A DNA stretch of 34,737 bases from contig CASPWD010000016.1 of NCBI GenBank assembly GCA_949425635.1, forward strand, positions 1 through 34,737, in the 5' to 3' direction. The DNA is from an uncultured Bacilli bacterium. GTDB lineage: Bacteria > Bacillota_I > Bacilli_A > RF39 > UBA660. Every line of letters starts with the position of its first letter. Position 1 is the first letter of the stretch. The translations under genes were made by a program, and so were the position numbers. Positions 1 to 9,790 of this stretch are shown here, piece after piece. A model generated the notes under the pieces. The model was not told where the DNA came from. It worked only from the letters and a program-made list of their open reading frames with translations, and did not search any database.

Positions 1-499
<499 letters not shown>

Positions 500-786
500 T
501 ATGGAGTATAACAAAATAGAAAAACAACCGTATGAGAACTTCGGGGCTAGAGTGCAAAGGCACTAAAAGTTCTTGATAAAGTCTACTAAATTGACACGTT
601 TTACTTGGTTTTGAGAGATCATTGATTTCTCAAATATATTCTGAAAAGAATATTGTTCTTTGAAAACTTGATAATGCCTGTAATAATTTAAAACGAGAAA
701 ATTATTACAAAATTTGAGTAGTTGTTTATATTTCCGTATAAACAACATTAAGATCTCAAACTCATCAAAAAGAAAGATCAAATGGT
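500..786 (+). other. 16S-23S internal transcribed spacer without tRNA genes
   Basis: The ~287-nt spacer contains no tRNA-Ile or tRNA-Ala cloverleaf. It holds a boxA-like TGTTCTTTGAAAAC (654-667), the usual rRNA antitermination element. It also has three strong hairpins: 610-634 (11 pairs with one G-U, loop ATT), 679-709 (11 bp, TGTAATAATTT/AAATTATTACA) and 721-746 (10 bp, GTTGTTTATA/TATAAACAAC), the last enclosed by TTTGAG/CTCAAA (713-718/755-760). Bases 775-785 can pair with 3706-3716 downstream of 23S, one mismatch and one G-U apart, which fits an RNase III-type processing stem. Confidence 0.85.
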
Positions 787-3708
<2,922 letters not shown>

Positions 3709-3779
3709 TTTGATTTACAAAATAAAAGTTTGATGATATAATAAGTGCATTATCTTGTTTTTAAAGGACAATATCCTTT

Positions 3780-3883
3780 ATTGGTGACGATAGCTGAGTG
3801 GGCACACCTCTTCCCATCCCGAACAGAGAAGTTAAGCACTCATACGCCGACGATAGTGAATGCGAAAATAGGTAGTTGCCAAT
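3780..3883 (+). rRNA. rrf: 5S ribosomal RNA, short form
   Basis: The conserved core TTCCCATCCCGAACAGAGAAGTTAAGC (3811-3837 region) and the closing helix TTGGTGAC (3781-3788) with GTTGCCAA (3875-3882) identify 5S rRNA. The molecule is only about 104 nt. Compared with the usual ~115-117 nt of Bacillota, the material missing lies after GCCGACGATAGTG (near 3846-3858), where the helix IV arm is normally longer. Mollicutes are known to have such shortened 5S rRNAs. It is the last gene of the rRNA operon. Confidence 0.93.
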
Positions 3884-3892
3884 TTTTTTTTT
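3875..3892 (+). terminator. End of rRNA operon
   Basis: The 3' arm of 5S helix I runs directly into ten T residues (3883-3892). The 5S closing stem followed by a U-tract would act as an intrinsic terminator. Confidence 0.7.
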
Positions 3893-4105
3893 GCAATTTT
3901 TTAGAGGACTCTTTATATTTCTTTATTTTTTAGTTAATAAAAAACAAACAAAAAGAACAAAAACAAAAATAAAAATAAAAATATAAAGATTCCTCTTTTT
4001 ATATGCCAAAATATAGATAAAGAAAAAAATATTTTAAATTCTAAATTTAAAAAAGATAAACTTAAAAACAAAAGATAAAAGAATAAAAATTTAAAAATAT
4101 AAAAA
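3893..4105. other. A-rich low-complexity intergenic stretch
   Basis: About 210 bases almost entirely of A and T with runs such as AAATAAAAATAAAAATA. I find no reading frame, RNA gene or strong hairpin. It separates the rRNA operon from the next promoter. Confidence 0.7.
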
Positions 4106-4134
4106 TTTACTATTTTCCCTTTATAGTTTATAAT
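4106..4134 (+). promoter_or_regulatory. Promoter of the M23 peptidase gene
   Basis: A -35-like TTTACT (4106-4111) and a consensus -10 TATAAT (4129-4134) are 17 bp apart. Transcription would start around 4141, at the first candidate start codon, so the message would have almost no leader. Confidence 0.55.
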
Positions 4135-4140
4135 AGTTAT

Positions 4141-5079
4141 GTGATGTTTATGGATAACTTAAATAATATATGTCAAAATTCAAATATTTTAACTGTATTT
4201 CTAATACTAAAATACACTCTCTCAATAGTTTGCACAGTAATACCGATAATCGTAATATACAGTGCGATATCACCAGCGTTCAAAGGAGTACTAAAGCCTG
4301 ACGAAGTAAAGAAGATGATAGGACCAATAATAAGGTCATTGATAGCAGGATTAATAATATTCTTCCTCCCATCGCTATTCAGCTTTATCTTTACCGATTT
4401 AGTAGGTCAAAAAGACCAAATGATATCAAACTGTTTTGCAAATGCAAGCATTGAAAACATAAACAGGTTGCGAGAGAAGGAAGCGCAGGAGCGCAAGGAG
4501 GCGCAGGAAGAAGACAACAAGAAGAGCGCCGAAGAGTTAAAAAAACAAAAAGAAGAACAAGCTAAAAAGAATGTTAATTTAAAGAAACTTAGAGAAGAGA
4601 AAGAAAGACAAAATACACAAGCGAGTGCTAGTAGTGGAGGATCTGGAATTTGGAAAGACAGTATATTCCCTTTACCAAGTGGAGCAACAACTTGTCGTTC
4701 CTCTGTATTTGGACCAAGGACTCATCCTATAACAGGTGAATATAATAACCATAGTGGGGACGATTATCCTGCAGCTTGTGGAACGAGTGTTTCTGCAGTA
4801 TTAGATGGAAAAGTAATTGAGGCTGCTAATGATGGCGGATATCATGGTGGAATGGGTAATTACGTCAAAATTCAGCATAATGATGGAACATATTCAGTTT
4901 ATATGCATTCATCGAATGTTCTAGTAAGAGCAGGTCAAACAGTTAGAAAAGGTCAAGAAATAATGAAAGTTGGAACTACTGGTTCATCAACAGGATGCCA
5001 CTTACATATAACAATAAAGAACTCATCAGGTGTTAATGTTGAACCTCGTTTATATATACCAACTTTAGCTGCATGTTAA
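4141..5079 (+). CDS. Membrane-anchored M23 family metallopeptidase with VirB2/TrbC-like N-terminus
   Basis: The 312-residue protein has three parts. Residues 16-43 and 60-84 are hydrophobic helices around a short loop, a pattern resembling small TrbC/VirB2-type membrane proteins. Residues about 105-155 are a charged Lys/Glu/Gln coiled coil. Residues about 170-312 are an M23 (LytM-type) peptidase that would cut peptide cross-bridges of peptidoglycan outside the membrane. Zinc ligands are visible: H204 and D208 in HSGDD, H256 in YMHSS, and H287/H289 in CHLH, so the site looks intact. Start codon: GTG 4141, ATG 4144 and ATG 4150 are all possible, and none has a Shine-Dalgarno; a promoter -10 ends at 4134. 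Codon choice in the coiled-coil part is much richer in G and C than in the rest of the gene. The peptidase call is firm; the VirB2/TrbC resemblance is by eye. Confidence 0.88.
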   Translation: MMFMDNLNNICQNSNILTVFLILKYTLSIVCTVIPIIVIYSAISPAFKGVLKPDEVKKMIGPIIRSLIAGLIIFFLPSLFSFIFTDLVGQKDQMISNCFANASIENINRLREKEAQERKEAQEEDNKKSAEELKKQKEEQAKKNVNLKKLREEKERQNTQASASSGGSGIWKDSIFPLPSGATTCRSSVFGPRTHPITGEYNNHSGDDYPAACGTSVSAVLDGKVIEAANDGGYHGGMGNYVKIQHNDGTYSVYMHSSNVLVRAGQTVRKGQEIMKVGTTGSSTGCHLHITIKNSSGVNVEPRLYIPTLAAC

Positions 5080-5119
5080 TAATAGTATTTACTTTATAGC
5101 ATAAATTTACTTACAAAAG

Positions 5120-5145
5120 CATATATTAAATTATATGTTTTTTTT
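5120..5145 (+). terminator. Terminator after M23 gene
   Basis: A CATATA/TATATG stem (5120-5125/5132-5137) with loop TTAAAT is followed by eight T residues. The stem is short and AT-only, so strength is uncertain. Confidence 0.5.
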
Positions 5146-5148
5146 ATA

Positions 5149-5177
5149 TTGAACAGCAAACAAATGTATGTTATAAT
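5149..5177 (+). promoter_or_regulatory. Promoter of the cold-shock gene
   Basis: TTGAAC (5149-5154), 17-bp spacer, TATAAT (5172-5177) with an extended TGT just before it. Its position rules out the upstream in-frame start at 5149. Confidence 0.8.
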
Positions 5178-5199
5178 TTATTTCGGAAAGGGTAAGTGT

Positions 5200-5400
5200 A
5201 TGAAAGGTAGAGTAAAATGGTGGAGTAATGAAAAAGGATATGGATTTATCGAATATAGTGAATCAGAAAATGTTTTTGTTCATATCGTAGAGAATGATAA
5301 AGAAATATATCCTTTAAAAGAAGAACAAGAGATCGAATTTAATTTAGAAGAAAAAAATAATTTTATTTATCTTCAAATATTAAAAACACTCGAAAATTAG
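5200..5400 (+). CDS. Cold-shock domain protein (Csp family)
   Basis: A 66-residue single-domain RNA/ssDNA-binding protein, normal size for bacterial Csp. It begins MKGRVKWWSNEKGYGFIEY, giving the RNP1-type motif KGYGFI (residues 13-18) followed by the RNP2-type VFVHI. Csp proteins melt RNA secondary structure and act as RNA chaperones. The start ATG at 5200 is chosen because GGAAAGGG (5185-5192) lies 7 nt upstream and because the longer in-frame version would begin inside the promoter. RNP2 reads VFVHIVENDK rather than the common VFVHFSAI, so the aromatic surface is slightly altered. It is a single-gene unit with its own promoter and terminator. Confidence 0.93.
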   Translation: MKGRVKWWSNEKGYGFIEYSESENVFVHIVENDKEIYPLKEEQEIEFNLEEKNNFIYLQILKTLEN

Positions 5401-5418
5401 ACTTGAAAAAGTCTTTTT
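5399..5418 (+). terminator. Terminator of the cold-shock gene
   Basis: Perfect AGACTT/AAGTCT stem with a GAAA loop (5399-5414) and a T tract, overlapping the last bases of the stop codon. Confidence 0.85.
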
Positions 5419-5591
5419 CTTTAGTAAAAAAATAATAAAAAATTAAGATATAATTGAACAAACTAAAAATAAGTTTATTTATATACAAACATATAATTTT
5501 ATATACAACGAAGTAAAAAAATGACTTGATTTAATAGCTGATTATTGTTAGTATTATTTAGAAACATTATTTTTTTAAAGGACTTGATAAA

Positions 5592-6065
5592 ATGAAAAGA
5601 AAGAATTATATAAATATCGCTTTAATTTTAATTTGGTTATTCGTTATTTTTTCTTTTTCAGCAGAGGATGCCAAAGAATCAACTGCTTCAAGTGATCAAG
5701 TAATTGTAAAAACTGCTGAAACAATAAAAAGAGAAGAGTTAACTCCTAAAGAAAAAGAAACAATAATAGAAAAATACATTGTTCCAGTTAGAAAAAGTGC
5801 TCATTTCTTTCTATATTTTGTTTTGGGAATTTTAGTGTATTTCTTATTTAAAGATATATGTGGATTAACTCCAACCTCTATAATTTTTACAATGATTTTC
5901 TGTATTGTATATGCGTGCTCTGACGAAATACATCAGTTATTTGTTGATGGTAGAACAGCTCGTATCTTCGATGTCTTAGTCGACAGCTGCGGAGCTTTCT
6001 TATCAACAATGATAATATATGGAATTTGCAAAATAAAAGAGAAACGTATGATTAAATTAAAATAG
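5592..6065 (+). CDS. VanZ-like family membrane protein
   Basis: The 157-residue protein fits the VanZ-like family. It has an N-terminal membrane helix (about 7-23), a charged extracytoplasmic segment with SFSAEDA, then the family signature RKSAHFFLYFVLG (67-79) leading into a second helix, and YACSDEIHQLFVDGRTARIFDVLVD in the region 107-131 between further helices. VanZ itself raises teicoplanin resistance in VanA clusters. Most chromosomal homologues have no known job, and nothing here (no vanHAX) suggests resistance. The start ATG follows AAAGGA (5577-5582) by 9 nt. The 190-bp gap upstream has no other gene; a TATAAT-like element lies near 5447. A 38-aa membrane peptide follows and may share the transcript. 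Confidence 0.88.
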   Translation: MKRKNYINIALILIWLFVIFSFSAEDAKESTASSDQVIVKTAETIKREELTPKEKETIIEKYIVPVRKSAHFFLYFVLGILVYFLFKDICGLTPTSIIFTMIFCIVYACSDEIHQLFVDGRTARIFDVLVDSCGAFLSTMIIYGICKIKEKRMIKLK

Positions 6066-6090
6066 CGTATATTAATAATAGGTGAAAATT

Positions 6091-6207
6091 ATGTTGTTAA
6101 TTAAGCTGTTGATAATTTTTATCATTGCAGTATTATTAGTTTTTATAATGTGTGCTTGTAAATTAGCGTCCATTGTAGATAACGAGAGAAACTATTTAAA
6201 AGAGTAG
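6091..6207 (+). CDS. Small membrane protein, 38 aa
   Basis: A 38-residue frame starts at ATG 6091 with GGTGA (6081-6085) upstream. The translation starts MLLIKLLIIFIIAVLLVFIM, then CACKLASIVDNERNYLKE: one hydrophobic helix (about 2-20), a Cys-x-Cys at its end and a short charged tail. It lies 25 nt after the VanZ-like gene, and its 3' end is embedded in the terminator stem. This architecture (short helix, juxtamembrane Cys, acidic tail) is common for uncharacterised small membrane proteins in Bacillota, but I cannot name a function. Support is the ribosome-binding site, fit between neighbouring genes and the coherent helix. Confidence 0.6.
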   Translation: MLLIKLLIIFIIAVLLVFIMCACKLASIVDNERNYLKE

Positions 6208-6225
6208 GAATAGTTTCTTTTTTTT
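6187..6225 (+). terminator. Terminator after VanZ-like/small protein unit
   Basis: Perfect 10-bp stem AGAAACTATT/AATAGTTTCT (6187-6196/6209-6218) with a 12-base loop, followed by a T run. It overlaps the end of the 38-aa reading frame. Confidence 0.85.
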
Positions 6226-6237
6226 ATTCTTATAATT

Positions 6238-6246
6238 TGTTATAAT
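6238..6246 (+). promoter_or_regulatory. Extended -10 promoter of the WG-repeat gene
   Basis: TGT-TATAAT lies 24 nt before the ATG at 6271. No good -35 is visible, since the upstream region is the T tract of the previous terminator. Confidence 0.6.
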
Positions 6247-6270
6247 TTAATATAGTAAGGTAGTGAAAAT

Positions 6271-8577
6271 ATGGAAGAAAGTATCATAAGAAAATATTAT
6301 AATAAGTATTTAACTGAAGCTTTTGAGTTTGATAAAGTAGATTATCAAAAAAATTGTTATATCATAACAGATCAACGAACTACCAAATATTTTATTAATC
6401 CTCAAAAAGGTACAGTTGATAAATATATGGAAATTGGAACTTTTAATAATGGGTATGCTATAGTAAGAAATTCTGAAGGGTATAATTTTATTAATGAGCA
6501 AGGCGAATTATTATCTCAAGAATGGTTTGACAAAGCAGATGATTTTTCTAATGGTTATGCCTATGTCCATAAAGGGAATACTGCAAATTTTATTGATACT
6601 GAAGGAAGGTTCATTTTTAAAGAATTTCAATATGCAGGAACAAAATCTCGATTTTATAAAAATGGCGTTGCTATAGTGACTTACCTTGGAAATGAAACGA
6701 CTATAATAAATCAAAAAGGGAAAAAATTGTTGAAAGATACTTTCGATAGTATTGAACCATTTTATGGCAAATATGCTGTAGCAATAAAAAAGCTTCGCAA
6801 TCATAATCCAGCAGAACCTAACATTTATTGGAATTATGAGCACCATATAATTGATTGCTATGGTAACGACCTAAAGACAAAATATAAATCATTAGACCAA
6901 GTAGCTGAGGGAATCTTTGTAGCATATGACAAAGAAAAAGGTGGTCAATTTCTAGTTGATGCTAAATGCAATATGATTGGTGACATGGTTTTCGACTCGC
7001 ATCGTGGAGGCTTTAAAGATGGTTTTATGTTGATAAAAAAACAGGATACATACAACATGATTGATAAGAACGGTCGCTTATTATTTAAAATGTGGTATGA
7101 AAACATAGAATATATAGGTAATGGCTTATTTAAGGTAAGAGATATTGAAAACAGCCTTGACAAATCTAATAATGACACTCCACAAAAAAAATATAATTTC
7201 ATAACTTTAGACGGCTCACTATTGTCACCAAATTGGTACAATACTGTTTACAACTTTCATAATGGAATGGCCGTCGTAGGTGATGATAGTTATCGTATCC
7301 TTTACTTAGATGGAACCTTATCAAGCGAAATTTTTAAAGATATTAATGAAGCCTTCTCATATATTAACGCCAAAAAAGAAGCGATAGAATTAGAACGAAT
7401 AAAAAATGAGACTAAAAAAGAATTAAGAAGAGTACATGGTTTTGGAAATCCAAATTATGAATATCCAGATGGAACATTATTTTTTCAAAAACCTAAAGGT
7501 CTAGTTTCTAATATGTCAGAGGGGAATTTTGCTTATTACTACCGAGGAGATTTAACTATATACAATAAATATGGAGAACAAATTGCTCATCTTTCTAATT
7601 TTCCTTTTATTTATAATACTGCTACAATCAGTTTAACTACAGTTCAAGAAACTCCTAAATTAAAAAAAGCTAACAGTACTAAAAAGTGGTTTCATTATAG
7701 CTATGAAGTAGATGGAAGAAAATATTTATTAGATTATCAACCAGTAACAGACTATGGGGATATTATAATTTGTGAAGACCAAGGTAGCTACTATATCTAT
7801 GAAAAAGCAACTTTAAATAATATTTACTTAGGTGAAAAAAGTGAGATAACTCTTTTTGAAAACTTTATTATAAAAGGTGATAAAAAATATTTTATTTCAG
7901 GAATTGATTTAATAGATGTAACGGAACTTCCATTTACTATTAGGATTTCTAAAAAGGCTGGAGTAAATGAAATAAAAACTTATGAAGATTTCAAAGTGAT
8001 TTTCGAGTCACCTGAATACCAATCTAAATTAGCCGAAGAAATAGAATCTCTAAAAGAATCAATTGAACAAGAGAAGAAAGCCCGTCTAATCAAAGAAGCA
8101 AATCAAAAAAGAGAGTCTGAAAGACAACGAATAGCTGAGAAAAAAGAGAATTTACGTCAATCTCTAAGTGATTTATCAAATATCCTAGCTGAATGTTCGA
8201 GGTATATTACAGAAATTCAAATGATAACTAATAGAGATAGTAACGATAAAGTAAAAGTTCCAGAAGAATTACTATTAATTACAGTAAATGATCATATTGA
8301 AATAAATCCTATCTTTCTAACTCCAGGAATTTTAAAATTCGTTGATTTAAGTACTATTTCATTTAAAGGCGTTAAAATAAGTGGTATCGATTTATCTTAT
8401 ACAAATGCCATGATAAATCCTCAGGAAATATACATGAAAGATATGAGTAATGGAAAATATTGTGGACTAAATTTCAATCTTGTTAGTTTCAAAGATGTTA
8501 ACATAGCTAATGCTGATTTTACTGATGCTATATTCGACTTTGCTAGAGATACAGAAAAGATCCCAAGAAGTAAATAA
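6271..8577 (+). CDS. WG-repeat protein with coiled coil and pentapeptide-like C-terminus
   Basis: The 768-residue protein has no signal peptide or membrane helix, so it is probably cytoplasmic. Residues about 40-365 contain some seven to eight degenerate WG-type repeats, each of the form FxNGxAxV...FINxxGxLL...W (for example NNGYAIVRNSEGYNFINEQG). A second related block follows (about 390-570). Residues about 583-645 are a highly charged coiled coil. Residues about 684-760 alternate hydrophobic and small residues (FVDLSTISFKGVKISGIDLS, then FKDVNIANADFTDAIFD), like a degenerate pentapeptide right-handed helix. WG repeats form beta structures thought to bind partners; no enzymatic motif is visible. 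AAGG (6257-6260) and GTGA (6263-6266) precede the start. It is a single-gene unit between two terminators. Confidence 0.85.
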   Translation: MEESIIRKYYNKYLTEAFEFDKVDYQKNCYIITDQRTTKYFINPQKGTVDKYMEIGTFNNGYAIVRNSEGYNFINEQGELLSQEWFDKADDFSNGYAYVHKGNTANFIDTEGRFIFKEFQYAGTKSRFYKNGVAIVTYLGNETTIINQKGKKLLKDTFDSIEPFYGKYAVAIKKLRNHNPAEPNIYWNYEHHIIDCYGNDLKTKYKSLDQVAEGIFVAYDKEKGGQFLVDAKCNMIGDMVFDSHRGGFKDGFMLIKKQDTYNMIDKNGRLLFKMWYENIEYIGNGLFKVRDIENSLDKSNNDTPQKKYNFITLDGSLLSPNWYNTVYNFHNGMAVVGDDSYRILYLDGTLSSEIFKDINEAFSYINAKKEAIELERIKNETKKELRRVHGFGNPNYEYPDGTLFFQKPKGLVSNMSEGNFAYYYRGDLTIYNKYGEQIAHLSNFPFIYNTATISLTTVQETPKLKKANSTKKWFHYSYEVDGRKYLLDYQPVTDYGDIIICEDQGSYYIYEKATLNNIYLGEKSEITLFENFIIKGDKKYFISGIDLIDVTELPFTIRISKKAGVNEIKTYEDFKVIFESPEYQSKLAEEIESLKESIEQEKKARLIKEANQKRESERQRIAEKKENLRQSLSDLSNILAECSRYITEIQMITNRDSNDKVKVPEELLLITVNDHIEINPIFLTPGILKFVDLSTISFKGVKISGIDLSYTNAMINPQEIYMKDMSNGKYCGLNFNLVSFKDVNIANADFTDAIFDFARDTEKIPRSK

Positions 8578-8609
8578 AATTGCTCATTTTAAAAGACTTC
8601 TAATTAATT

Positions 8610-8636
8610 GAACTATATAATAATATAGTTCTTTTT
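8610..8636 (+). terminator. Terminator after WG-repeat gene
   Basis: Perfect 9-bp stem GAACTATAT/ATATAGTTC with loop AATA, followed by five T. Confidence 0.88.
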
Positions 8637-8724
8637 ATATAACTCAAAATCATGATAAATATGAAAAATATGCATTTTATTTATATTTAACAAAATAATA
8701 TAATGTTAATGAGAGGTGATTACA

Positions 8725-9303
8725 ATGTTAATAAGCTTAGTTGGGTTATCAGGAAGTGGAAAAAGCTATATATCAAATATTTTGTGCGGATATAATGAAC
8801 GTATTGTACACTTAGATATTGATAAATTAGCTCATAAAGCTCTTCAAGATGAAGAAATAAAAGAAAAACTAATTGAAACATTTGGGACATCTATTTTAGA
8901 TGGAGATAATATAAGTCGTTCTAAGTTAGGGAGTATAGTCTTTAATTCTAAGGAAGCTATGGATTTTTTTAATAATTTAATATGGCAATATGAAGAGATT
9001 AAAATTGACGACTTTATTATCAAGCATCCTAATAACATTATTATTCTAGACTGGCTTTTGCTTCCTAAAACGAAGTACTTTAAACAAAGTGATTTACGTA
9101 TTTTAGTAACAGCACCAAAAGAGACAAGAATGGCTCGTGCTATGGCAAGAGATAATATTACACCAGAAAAGTTCTTAGAACGTGACGCAAATGCCCCAGT
9201 ACTCAATGAAACAGAATTTGAATACATTATTAATAATGTTGATTTAGCAAATACAAAGAAAGAAGTTGATCGTATTTATGACAAAAGTCTTATACACAGG
9301 TAG
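8725..9303 (+). CDS. coaE: Dephospho-CoA kinase
   Basis: CoaE phosphorylates the 3' hydroxyl of dephospho-CoA with ATP, the last step of coenzyme A synthesis, in the cytoplasm. The 192-residue protein begins MLISLVGLSGSGKSY, a P-loop GLSGSGKS, followed by the kinase-typical HLDIDKLAHKAL. The lid/arginine region LVTAPKETRMARAMARDN and the closing YIINN (equivalent to the family's V-I-x-N-x-G end) are present. Start: GTG 8716 lies inside the ribosome-binding site GAGAGGTGAT (8711-8720), so ATG 8725 is taken. The central segment ILDWLLLPKTKYF replaces the usual PLLFE-type loop, a mild divergence. It overlaps coaD by 26 nt, coupling the last two CoA steps. Confidence 0.9.
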   Translation: MLISLVGLSGSGKSYISNILCGYNERIVHLDIDKLAHKALQDEEIKEKLIETFGTSILDGDNISRSKLGSIVFNSKEAMDFFNNLIWQYEEIKIDDFIIKHPNNIIILDWLLLPKTKYFKQSDLRILVTAPKETRMARAMARDNITPEKFLERDANAPVLNETEFEYIINNVDLANTKKEVDRIYDKSLIHR

Positions 9304-9790
9304 TTTTGATCCTATTACCAAAGGACATATGAATATAATTGAACAAGCCAGTAGCTTATTTGACGAAGTAATTGTAGCAGTCTTACAAAATTCAAAAAAA
9401 GGAGCAGGTTTCTTCACTTTAGAAGAACGTGTTGCTTTATTAGAAAAAATATATCAAACATGTGAAAATATTAAAGTGATAACTGGCAGTGGAGCAGCTG
9501 TTGATATTGCGACCCTTTACGAATGTAAAGCAATTATAAGAGGACTCCGTGGCTTAACTGACTTCGATTACGAAATAGGTATGGCTGGTATTAATAAAGA
9601 TATTAGTAACGGCCAAATTAATACTGTTTGCTTATTTGCTGATAATAATTATCAAAATATATCTTCAAGTATGGTTAAAGAAGTATTCTCTTTAGATAAA
9701 CCAATTGCTAAATATGTAGACCCAATTGTCGAAGAAGCTATGTATCAAAAGAAATTAACATTTGAAAGGAAGATAAATGATGGAAGTTAA
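9278..9790 (+). CDS. coaD: Phosphopantetheine adenylyltransferase
   Basis: CoaD joins 4'-phosphopantetheine and ATP to give dephospho-CoA, the substrate of the CoaE encoded just upstream. The 170-residue protein starts MTKVLYTGSFDPITKGHMNI with the nucleotidyltransferase signature GSFDPITKGH (T/HxGH as TKGH). It has the conserved RGLRGLTDFDYE segment and ISSSMVKE near the C-terminus, equivalent to the family's ISSTxVRE. Start: an upstream TTG at 9266 is in frame, but ATG 9278 gives the family N-terminus exactly. No strong Shine-Dalgarno precedes it, and 26 nt overlap with coaE suggest translational coupling. Its own end overlaps the next gene by 14 nt. Confidence 0.95.
   Translation: MTKVLYTGSFDPITKGHMNIIEQASSLFDEVIVAVLQNSKKGAGFFTLEERVALLEKIYQTCENIKVITGSGAAVDIATLYECKAIIRGLRGLTDFDYEIGMAGINKDISNGQINTVCLFADNNYQNISSSMVKEVFSLDKPIAKYVDPIVEEAMYQKKLTFERKINDGS

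Noticed and set aside
500..786. tRNA genes in the 16S-23S spacer
   Set aside because: I looked for tRNA-Ile/Ala cloverleafs; the stems found do not form D, anticodon and T arms.
3745..3933. Plus-strand frame spanning the 5S gene
   Set aside because: It is simply the 5S rRNA and its terminator read as codons.
5149..5199. Longer N-terminus for the cold-shock protein
   Set aside because: The extra codons coincide with a consensus promoter and extend beyond the normal Csp length.
5592..6065. Vancomycin/teicoplanin resistance cluster
   Set aside because: Only a VanZ-like gene is present, without vanHAX or vanRS; such chromosomal homologues are widespread and unlinked to resistance.
6310..7241. 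Frames of 60-111 codons opposite or shifted within the WG-repeat gene
   Set aside because: The 768-codon gene has a promoter, ribosome-binding site, terminator and recognisable repeats; the others have none.
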